Assembly (NCBI GenBank): GCA_945787595.1 | Contig: CALZJV010000191.1 | Coordinates: forward strand, 1-20,753 | Reading direction: 5' to 3' | Source of the DNA: an uncultured Desulfobacterales bacterium | GTDB taxonomy: Bacteria; Desulfobacterota; Desulfobacteria; Desulfobacterales; JAFDCJ01 | Length of the DNA: 20,753 nt | Part shown: piece after piece, positions 7,647 through 14,180 of the stretch | Layout: every line of letters begins with the position of its first letter | Numbering within the stretch: the first letter of the stretch is position 1 | Notes under the pieces: generated by a model | The model's database searches: none | Seen by the model: the letters and a program-made list of their open reading frames with translations, nothing else | What the model was told of the DNA's origin: nothing | Position numbers and translations under genes: made by a program

Positions 7647-8582
7647 ATGTCAAAACAAGAAAATATTGCCGTAATCGGTGCGGGATTGATGGGTCACGGC
7701 ATTGCCCAGATATTTGCCGTGCACGGCCACCCCGTGTTCCTGATGGATCTCGAAGACACGCTACTTTCAAATGCAATTGAAAGTATACGTGCCAATCTAG
7801 CGTTAATGGCTCAAAAGGGAATCGGTTCGGAAAAAGAGATTGAGCCGGCCATTCAAAGAATCAGGACAACAACAGATTTGGCAGAATCCGCATCGCAGGC
7901 CAAATTTGTCGTCGAGGCCGTCCTCGAAAAACTGGATCTGAAACAAAATGTTTTTAAAGACCTTGACGCCCTTTGTCCCCCGGATACCATTTTAGCCACC
8001 AACACGTCGGTGATCAGTATTACCGAAATTGCCCAAAAATCAAAACACCGGGGCCGGATTGTCGGAACCCACTTCTGGAATCCGCCTTATCTTATTCCCC
8101 TGGTTGAGGTTATCCGCGGGGATGAGTCGGATCAGCAGGCCGTCGACCGAACATTTGATCTATTGCAAGAAGTTGGCAAACATCCGGTGCGGGTGCAAAA
8201 GGATACACCGGGGTTTGTGGGCAATCGGCTCCAACACGCGCTGTGGCGCGAAGCCATTTCGATTGTGGAGCACGGTATCGCCAATGCAGCAACCGTGGAC
8301 GAGTGTATCCGTTATGGCTTCGGCCTGAGGTTGCCGGCCCTGGGCCCTTTGGAAAATGCGGACATGGTGGGAACGGACCTGACACTTGCCATCCATGACT
8401 ACATTTTAAAGTACTTGGAACGTTCGCCGAACCCTTCGCCCCTGCTGAAAGAAAAAGTGGCAGAAGGAAAGCTGGGCTTTAAATCCGGTGAGGGATTTCA
8501 GAAGTGGTCTGCCGAAGATGCCCAAAAATCGCGCAACGCCCTCGTGGAGTATCTATTGAAAGTGACTAGGACATTTGATTGA
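7647..8582 (+). CDS. 3-hydroxyacyl-CoA dehydrogenase family protein
   Basis: A 311-residue NAD-dependent dehydrogenase with an N-terminal Rossmann domain (GAGLMG, 11-16) and an all-helical C-terminal domain (3HCDH type). The catalytic elements are NTSVISIT (about 119-126), H142 in GTHFWNPP, and E154 in PLVEVIRG. The length matches single-domain 3-hydroxybutyryl-CoA dehydrogenase and the related enzymes that act on free hydroxy acids (L-gulonate and carnitine dehydrogenases). ATG 7647 is preceded by AGAGGTGA eight bases upstream, overlapping the SDR stop region; an upstream in-frame TTG-type extension lies within the SDR gene. In this cluster it may oxidise the 3-hydroxy-oxo acid released by ring opening. 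Whether the substrate is a CoA ester or a free acid cannot be read from sequence. Confidence 0.9.
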   Translation: MSKQENIAVIGAGLMGHGIAQIFAVHGHPVFLMDLEDTLLSNAIESIRANLALMAQKGIGSEKEIEPAIQRIRTTTDLAESASQAKFVVEAVLEKLDLKQNVFKDLDALCPPDTILATNTSVISITEIAQKSKHRGRIVGTHFWNPPYLIPLVEVIRGDESDQQAVDRTFDLLQEVGKHPVRVQKDTPGFVGNRLQHALWREAISIVEHGIANAATVDECIRYGFGLRLPALGPLENADMVGTDLTLAIHDYILKYLERSPNPSPLLKEKVAEGKLGFKSGEGFQKWSAEDAQKSRNALVEYLLKVTRTFD

Positions 8583-8764
8583 AGATTGTCGATTGAAGAT
8601 TGAATATTTAAGGTCCGCCTCTCTCCGAGCTGTAGGATCTACGAGCCGGAGGCCGGCAGGATCAATTATTAAAAAAAGATCACAAAAAAGGCAGAGCGAC
8701 ACGCGGCGCAAGCGCCTGCGCTGCGCGAGCGACATCCAAAAATCTTCAATATTCAATATTCAAT
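8577..8764. repeat. Composite intergenic repeat: AT-rich inverted arms around a GC-rich core
   Basis: The 293-base gap between the 3-hydroxyacyl-CoA-dehydrogenase-like gene and the M24 gene holds an AT-rich left arm (8577-8610, two copies of gattgaagatt) and an AT-rich right arm (8738-8764). Bases 8591-8608 and 8747-8764 are reverse complements at about 16 of 18 positions. Inside lie the dispersed repeat copy B and a GC-rich self-complementary block (GGCGCAAGCGCC, 8705-8716, within 8699-8731). No credible coding sequence is present. It looks like a small non-coding mobile or palindromic element, possibly nested. Confidence 0.55.
8612..8658 (-). repeat. Dispersed intergenic repeat, copy B (inverted relative to copy A)
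   Basis: The reverse complement of this 47-base stretch aligns with 5506-5553 over its whole length. The shared core is ccggctcgtaga-N-cctacag, with flanking gagag and ggacc blocks. Copy B sits just inside the left AT-rich arm of the composite repeat. Confidence 0.65.
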
Positions 8765-8875
8765 TCCGGCTTGTCCGGGTTGGGCATAGATCATGTGAGT
8801 TACTAGAACTGGACATACCGGTCTTATCGCATCGGTGTTTCCTTTATTATTGATAGGTTAAGGAGGGCGGATATC

Positions 8876-10066
8876 ATGGAAGCTTTCAACGAGAGGCTGG
8901 CGACAAGTATTGCAACCACTGAGCTTGAGCGCCGATGGCAGGCGAGCCGTGAGTTGATGCGGGATCAGAAAATCGATTATCTGATCATGCGCAACGACGA
9001 GGAGTTTTTGGGGGGTTATGTGAAATGGTTCACCGATTTGCCTGCCCGCCACAGCTATCCCTTTACGGTAATTTTCCCCGTCGACGAAGAAATGACCCTG
9101 GTCACCTGTGGCCCCAACCCGCCGTCCGATCCCGGTCCCCCTCCCTGGGCCGTGCGCGGTGTAAAACAACGCCTGGGGGCTCCCTATTTTCCTTCGGCGC
9201 ACTACACCAACACATATGATGCCGAGCTAGCGGTCGGGGTCCTGAAAACTAAAAAGGACGCCACCATCGGCCTGGTGGGAAAAGCGTTCATCCCGGTCAC
9301 TTTCTTTGAGTACTTGAATAACCATCTGTCCGGGTGCACCTTTGTCGATGCAACCGATGCCATTGATCAGATCAAAGCAATCAAAAGCCCGGCAGAATTA
9401 GAGCTGATTGAACGCACCGCCTGGCTCCAGGATGAGACCATCGAGCATTTAAAGACGGTGATCAAACCCGGAATGCGGGATTTTGAGATCTATGCCGAAA
9501 CACAATATATCACCAGCTTAAAGGGTAGCGAACGTCAGTTGATCCTGGTTGCTTCGGGACCGTCCGGCACCCCGGTTCCGTTCGCTCCACGGCATTTTCA
9601 AAACAGGGTGGTCAACGAAGGAGATCAAATCTCCGTCCTGATCGAAGTCAATGGGCCCGGCGGGTTTTACACCGAACTCGGCAGGATATTTTCAGTTGGA
9701 AAACCGTCACAGGAAATGCAGGATGCCTTCGGGGTCTCCCTGGAAGCTCAAAAATTGTCGCTCAGTATGTTAACGCCTGGAACGGACCCGAGAGAGGTTT
9801 GGGATGCCAACAATGCATTCCTTGAGAAAAAGGGCTATTTTCCTGAAAGGCGTCTATATGCTCACGGTCAAGGCTACGATCTTGTTGAGCGACCGCTTAT
9901 TCGTTATGATGAGCCCATGCAGATCCAAGCGGGGATGAATATGACGGTGCATCCCACGGTGGTGAGTGAGACCGTTTGGGTCGGGGTTACCGACAACTAT
10001 ATTGTCACCGAAACAGGGGTTGGCCCATGTCTTCATAAGACCCCTAAAGAAATCCTTGTGGTTTAA
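8876..10066 (+). CDS. M24 (creatinase/aminopeptidase P) family protein with non-canonical metal site
   Basis: A 396-residue protein with an N-terminal creatinase-like domain (about 15-165) and a C-terminal pita-bread domain (about 175-390). Peptidases of the family use five metal ligands (D, D, H, E, E). Here the aligned positions read E257 (LIEVNG), E267 (YTELGRIF), H330 (AHGQGYD), H359 (MTVHPT) and T372 (VTDNYIVTE), so only the His is retained. That argues against classic Xaa-Pro dipeptidase activity. It fits members that hydrolyse or eliminate small molecules, such as metal-free creatinase or the DMSP lyase DddP subgroup. AAGGAGGG upstream supports ATG 8876. It is followed 13 bases later by a hydroxyacid dehydrogenase gene, suggesting a joint step. 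The reaction is unknown. Confidence 0.85.
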   Translation: MEAFNERLATSIATTELERRWQASRELMRDQKIDYLIMRNDEEFLGGYVKWFTDLPARHSYPFTVIFPVDEEMTLVTCGPNPPSDPGPPPWAVRGVKQRLGAPYFPSAHYTNTYDAELAVGVLKTKKDATIGLVGKAFIPVTFFEYLNNHLSGCTFVDATDAIDQIKAIKSPAELELIERTAWLQDETIEHLKTVIKPGMRDFEIYAETQYITSLKGSERQLILVASGPSGTPVPFAPRHFQNRVVNEGDQISVLIEVNGPGGFYTELGRIFSVGKPSQEMQDAFGVSLEAQKLSLSMLTPGTDPREVWDANNAFLEKKGYFPERRLYAHGQGYDLVERPLIRYDEPMQIQAGMNMTVHPTVVSETVWVGVTDNYIVTETGVGPCLHKTPKEILVV

Positions 10067-10079
10067 GGAGAGAGTTGAA

Positions 10080-11045
10080 ATGAATTTGATTATCGTTGAC
10101 AGTGATGCCGATTATATAAAAGATAAATTAACGCCGAAGTTTCCGCAAGTTGATATTCAGGCCTACCACGATGAGGACGAGGCCGGCGATGCCATGGAAA
10201 AAGCCGATATTCTTTTGGCGAAAATGATTTCGGATGAACTCATGCAACGGGGTAAAAATCTTAAATGGATTCAGTGCCTGATTACCGGTGTCGATTATCT
10301 TGTCAACCTGCCGTCGTTTAAAAAAGACGTAATTCTCACTTCCACGCGTGGAATTCACGGTCCGCAGATGTCGGAACTGGCTATTTTGCTGATGCTTGCC
10401 TTGAATCGCAGCTTCCCTATGAATATTCGCAATCAGGACCAACGGGTTTGGCAGCGCTGGCCGACCCGATTGCTCTATCAGAAAAGTGTCGGCATACTGG
10501 GCGTGGGCGTTATCGGCCGGCAGATCGCCCGCAAGTGCAAGGCTTTTGGAATGACGGTTTACGGCCTGACCAGCATTAAACGTGAGATAGAATTTGTGGA
10601 CCATTCCTACGGTCCGGAAGGCCTGATCAATGTATTGGGTGAAGTGGATTATTTCATCAATGTAATTCCCTCCACGCCGCAGACTATAAACATGATCGGC
10701 GAGGAAGAACTGGCATCAATGAAACCGACAGCGTATTATATCAGCATCGGCAGGGGAGATACGGTAGACGAGGCGGCGTTAATCAGGGCACTTGAGGAAA
10801 AAAAGATCGCCGGGGCGGCCATGGATGTGTTTTTCACTGAGCCCTTGCCCCCGGACAGTCCGTTATGGGGAATGGAAAACGTGATTATTACGCCTCATAT
10901 CGGAGGGATGAGCGATATCTATGCGGATCAGGCCCTGCCTATTTTTGAAGAAAACCTGCGACGCTATCTTAGAGGAGAGAGAAGGGACTTGATTAACTTC
11001 ATTGAGTTAATTCGTACCGAAAATAGGAATGAAAGGAGGTGCTAG
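10080..11045 (+). CDS. D-isomer-specific 2-hydroxyacid dehydrogenase
   Basis: A 321-residue NAD(P)-dependent enzyme interconverting a 2-hydroxy acid and a 2-oxo acid. The Rossmann motif GVGVIG (141-146) is embedded between two halves of the catalytic domain. The catalytic residues R225 (SIGRGD), E254 (TEPLP) and H273 (TPHIGG) are all present. After the second Rossmann strand the acidic residue typical of NAD users is missing (YGLTSIKRE, 161-169), which favours NADP(H), as in glyoxylate/hydroxypyruvate reductases. ATG 10080 has an AAGGAGAG site eight to fifteen bases upstream and lies 13 bases after the M24 gene; the longer in-frame extension overlaps that gene. The C terminus (RTENRNERRC) is unusually basic. 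It probably works with the M24 protein on a 2-oxo or 2-hydroxy acid intermediate. Confidence 0.9.
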   Translation: MNLIIVDSDADYIKDKLTPKFPQVDIQAYHDEDEAGDAMEKADILLAKMISDELMQRGKNLKWIQCLITGVDYLVNLPSFKKDVILTSTRGIHGPQMSELAILLMLALNRSFPMNIRNQDQRVWQRWPTRLLYQKSVGILGVGVIGRQIARKCKAFGMTVYGLTSIKREIEFVDHSYGPEGLINVLGEVDYFINVIPSTPQTINMIGEEELASMKPTAYYISIGRGDTVDEAALIRALEEKKIAGAAMDVFFTEPLPPDSPLWGMENVIITPHIGGMSDIYADQALPIFEENLRRYLRGERRDLINFIELIRTENRNERRC

Positions 11046-11125
11046 ATTTTTTGGAAGTGAGGTACACATTATAAGAGGGTGCAGTTATATTTTAAGCGAT
11101 CGATAAAATAAAAAAGGAGGCGGTT

Positions 11126-12133
11126 ATGCAACGAAAAAGATTGGTGAAAACAATAATTACGGTAAGTTTCGCCATGCTCATGATGGTGATATTCCTTTCA
11201 CCCTGCCAGGCGGCATCTAAAATAACCATTGAAGCGATCACCGCTTGGCCCAAGACGACATTCATGGTTCAGAATTTCATGCGGTTTATGGAAAACACCA
11301 ATGCCAAAGCGGCCAAACAATACCCCGGAGAGTTCGAGATTATATACAAGGGCGGCCCGGAAGTAATTTCTTTTAAAGAGCAAGTCGAAGCCCTACGGAC
11401 CGGTCTAGTGGACATGGTCTTTACCGCCACTAGTTACTACACATCCATTATTCCCGCCGGAGACGGATTCAGCGCCAGTGATTACAAGCCTTGGGAAGAA
11501 CGTGAGAAAGGAGTTTTTAAATTTATGGAAAAAATCCATGCCGAGAAGGCCAATGCTTATTTTCTCTCGCGGATGGGTTCGGGAATTCCCTTTCAAATTT
11601 TTGTCAATAAAAAGGTCAAAACACTTGATGATTTAAAAGGCCTGAAACTCCGATGCTCGCCGACGCTGATTCCTTTTTTAAAAAAGATCGGGGCTAGCCC
11701 CGTCATGATGCCTCCAGGCGATATTTACACCGGTCTTGAACGCGGTGTGGTTCAGGGCTATGTCTGGCCGGCAGCCCAGATTCGGGAATGGGGCTGGGAA
11801 GCCGTCACCAAGTATGTGGTCGAACCGGCCACTCCGTATCAAGCCATTGATGTTGTGCTGGTCAATATGGATACCTGGAAAAAGCTTCCTAAAAACATCC
11901 AGAATCTTCTCATTGAGTCGGCTAAAGAAGATGAACGCAATACCATAAAGCGGGCCGAGGAATACATCCCCAGGGAGAATGCCGAGCTAAAAAAGATGGG
12001 CGTCGAGTTCCTCAGCCTACCCCAAGCCGATGCCGAAAAAATGCGCGCCGCCGCTGTCTCGGCTTTGTGGGAAGTCGTCATCAAGAGAGATCCGGAAAAC
12101 GGTCCAAAATTTAAAGAAATGGTTTCTAAATGA
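11126..12133 (+). CDS. dctP: TRAP transporter periplasmic substrate-binding protein (DctP type)
   Basis: A 335-residue extracytoplasmic solute receptor of a TRAP transporter, which delivers an organic acid to the DctQ/DctM membrane unit driven by an ion gradient. Residues 1-29 form a Sec signal peptide (KRLVKTIITV, hydrophobic core, cleavage near CQA-AS). The DctP fold is recognisable from FKEQVEALRTGLVDMVFTA and GSGIPFQIFVNKKVKTLDDLKGLKLRC. RCSPT around 182 carries the Arg that normally salt-bridges the substrate carboxylate. GDIYTGLERGVVQGYVWP is also typical. AAAGGAGG precedes ATG 11126. The likely ligand is a carboxylate, possibly aromatic given the neighbouring genes. Confidence 0.93.
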   Translation: MQRKRLVKTIITVSFAMLMMVIFLSPCQAASKITIEAITAWPKTTFMVQNFMRFMENTNAKAAKQYPGEFEIIYKGGPEVISFKEQVEALRTGLVDMVFTATSYYTSIIPAGDGFSASDYKPWEEREKGVFKFMEKIHAEKANAYFLSRMGSGIPFQIFVNKKVKTLDDLKGLKLRCSPTLIPFLKKIGASPVMMPPGDIYTGLERGVVQGYVWPAAQIREWGWEAVTKYVVEPATPYQAIDVVLVNMDTWKKLPKNIQNLLIESAKEDERNTIKRAEEYIPRENAELKKMGVEFLSLPQADAEKMRAAAVSALWEVVIKRDPENGPKFKEMVSK

Positions 12134-12182
12134 AAATAAGAAAAATAAAATACTGATGGACGGAAAAGGAGGAAATTGATCC

Positions 12183-12713
12183 GTGGACAAGGCATTGAGG
12201 GCAATATTATCAATTATGGTCGTGTTCGCTGGTCTTCTCCTCCTTTTCATCACCATTTCAATTGGATATACTATTTTCGCACGGTTTTTTGGGTTCTCCG
12301 GGCCGGTTTGGGTCGTACAATTTACCGAATATTCGTTGCTATGGATGACACTTTTAGGTGCGGCCTGGGTCCTTGAAAGAAACAAACACGTGTCGGTAGA
12401 TCTGCTCACAAGTCGATTAACTTCCCAAAACAATAATTATCTGCGTCTCGCCCACAGCGTAATGGGCATAACGGTTTGCGGTGTGCTTTGCTGGTACGGG
12501 GCCAAAGTTACCTGGGGGCAATATGTAAGAGGTGTAACCGACATTCAGGTCGTGGATATGCCCAAGTACCTGATTCTAATTATCATTCCCCTGGGGTTCC
12601 TGATTTTGACCTTGCAGTTCCTACGCAATTTTTTCACGAATTTGAACAAGGCACGGACCCTCCGGGACTCGTCTCCTGCAGGGGACGTCACTTCCGGCCA
12701 CGGGGAGCCTTAA
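12183..12713 (+). CDS. dctQ: TRAP transporter small permease (DctQ type)
   Basis: A 176-residue inner-membrane protein with four hydrophobic segments and the family patterns ARFFGFSGPVWVVQFTEYSLLWMTLLGAAWVLERNKHVSVDLL and DMPKYLILIIIPLGF. It forms the small membrane subunit that links the solute receptor to DctM. Translation starts at GTG 12183, chosen because AAAAGGAGG lies about ten bases upstream and no ATG in frame fits. The gene follows dctP by 49 bases. The hydrophilic tail (RTLRDSSPAGDVTSGHGEP) is cytoplasmic and not conserved. Confidence 0.92.
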   Translation: MDKALRAILSIMVVFAGLLLLFITISIGYTIFARFFGFSGPVWVVQFTEYSLLWMTLLGAAWVLERNKHVSVDLLTSRLTSQNNNYLRLAHSVMGITVCGVLCWYGAKVTWGQYVRGVTDIQVVDMPKYLILIIIPLGFLILTLQFLRNFFTNLNKARTLRDSSPAGDVTSGHGEP

Positions 12714-12737
12714 GCTTGAGTTAACCAAGTTAAATTA

Positions 12738-12810
12738 GGACACAGATTTGCACAGATATTTGGTTTTTTGTAGCTTTTAATATCCTGGTAATCCGTGTTC
12801 ATCCGTGTCC
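12738..12810. repeat. Imperfect inverted repeat built from CACAGAT / ATCCGTGT units
   Basis: In the 144-base gap between dctQ and dctM, bases 12738-12757 (two cacagat units) are the imperfect reverse complement of 12791-12810 (two atccgtgt units), 15 of 20 positions matching, with a 33-base AT-rich loop. It would form a hairpin in the dctQM transcript and could set the Q:M ratio, or it may be a miniature repeat element. The dctM start lies downstream of the right arm. Confidence 0.6.
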
Positions 12811-12857
12811 CCAAAATGGAAATTCCTGTACTTTTAAAGAGGGAGGAGACCCCTAAT

Positions 12858-14171
12858 ATGGAGTGGTGGGCTGTTTTACTTTTTTTCATTTCCGGGCTTA
12901 TCATTTTACTGCTGTCGGGATTTCCGATAGCCTTCGCCTTTCTGCTGATGGACCTGCTGGGCATTATTTTTATCATGGGTCCGCTCGGCCTCAACCAAAT
13001 CCCACTGCATGTGTTAAGCTCCATATCCACGTTTGTATTGGCGCCGATTCCAATGTTCATTTTTATGGGTGAGCTGATGTTTCACTCTGGAATAGCCTAT
13101 AATACCATTGATGTCATCGATCGATGGCTGGGGCGCCTGCCGGGGCGGCTGGGTTTGTTGGCTGCCGCAAGCGGCACCCTGTTTGCCGCAACCAGCGGCT
13201 CTACCATCGCCAATACGGCCATGCTGGGTACCGTGCTGCTGCCCGAAATGAAAAAGCGCGGCTACAAAAATTCCATGGCGATCGGGCCCATCGTGGGGGT
13301 CGGAGGGCTTGCCATGTTGATCCCTCCGTCAGCCCTGGCGGTGGTATTGGCCAGCATCGGGCACATTTCTGTGAGCAAAATCCTTGTGGGCGGCGTCATC
13401 CCGGGTCTGATGCTCGGACTCTTTTTTAGTTTGTATATCATTTTGCGTTGCTGGCTTAATCCGTCTCTAGCCCCCAGTTTCGAAACTTCCGGCACCCCTT
13501 TTTGGATTAGCGTTGCGGTATCCATTAAATATGTTCTGCCCATGGCCTTTATCATATTTATGGTCCTGGGCCTGATGCTTTTGGGGTTTGCTACCCCCTC
13601 AGAAGCGGCCGCCTCCGGTGTGGTTGCCACCGCGTTGGTTACGATTTTTTTCGGGCGCTTTAACTGGAAAATGCTCAAGTCCTCGGTCACGGGAACCCTG
13701 GAAATTTCAATTATGATTTTCATGATCATTGCCGCCTCTAAAACCTTCAGCAGCATCCTGGCCTATACCGGAGCCACCCGCGGATTATTGTCCCTGGTAG
13801 AGGGAGTCGATTTGCACCCAATCATCATTTTGATATGCATGCAGCTGTTGGTTTTTGTCATGGGCACCTTTATGGAGACGATTTCCATCATGATGATTTG
13901 CCTGCCCATCTTCATGCCCATATGCCAGATGCTCGGCTTTGATTCCGTGTGGTTTGGGGTCCTCATGCTTATCAACCTTGAAATGGGACAAATAACCCCC
14001 CCGTTTGGGATGCTCTTGTTCGTCATGAAGGGTGTGGCTCCGGCCGAAGTCACGATTCAAGAAATTTGCTGGGCGGCGCTGCCTTACATTATTTTTGATG
14101 TGATTGTCATCGCCATGATCATCATGTGGCCCCCATTAACGCTGTGGCTGCCTGGTTTTTTAGCCCATTGA
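12858..14171 (+). CDS. dctM: TRAP transporter large permease (DctM type)
   Basis: A 437-residue multi-spanning inner-membrane protein (about 12 segments) that carries the transport pathway of the TRAP system. Family landmarks are SGFPIAFAFLLM, FIFMGELMFHSGI, AASGTLFAATSGSTIANTAMLGTVLLPEMKKRGY, GGLAMLIPPSALAV, and the C-terminal EMGQITPPFGMLLFVMKG. The ATG at 12858 was chosen because GGGAGGAG lies at 12841-12848 and the mature family start (MEWWAVLLFF) follows; an in-frame ATG at 12795-type position would read through the intergenic repeat. The transhydroxylase-like gene begins ten bases after its stop, linking uptake directly with that enzyme. Confidence 0.94.
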   Translation: MEWWAVLLFFISGLIILLLSGFPIAFAFLLMDLLGIIFIMGPLGLNQIPLHVLSSISTFVLAPIPMFIFMGELMFHSGIAYNTIDVIDRWLGRLPGRLGLLAAASGTLFAATSGSTIANTAMLGTVLLPEMKKRGYKNSMAIGPIVGVGGLAMLIPPSALAVVLASIGHISVSKILVGGVIPGLMLGLFFSLYIILRCWLNPSLAPSFETSGTPFWISVAVSIKYVLPMAFIIFMVLGLMLLGFATPSEAAASGVVATALVTIFFGRFNWKMLKSSVTGTLEISIMIFMIIAASKTFSSILAYTGATRGLLSLVEGVDLHPIIILICMQLLVFVMGTFMETISIMMICLPIFMPICQMLGFDSVWFGVLMLINLEMGQITPPFGMLLFVMKGVAPAEVTIQEICWAALPYIIFDVIVIAMIIMWPPLTLWLPGFLAH

Positions 14172-14180
14172 GGAAGAAAA

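Noticed and set aside
8575..8853. 92-codon frame in the gap before the M24 gene
   Set aside because: It consists of intergenic repeat sequence, with a low-complexity product and no ribosome site.
11046..11125. Promoter before dctP (TTGGAA and TATAAG)
   Set aside because: The spacing between the two elements is 13 bases, too short for a sigma-70 promoter.
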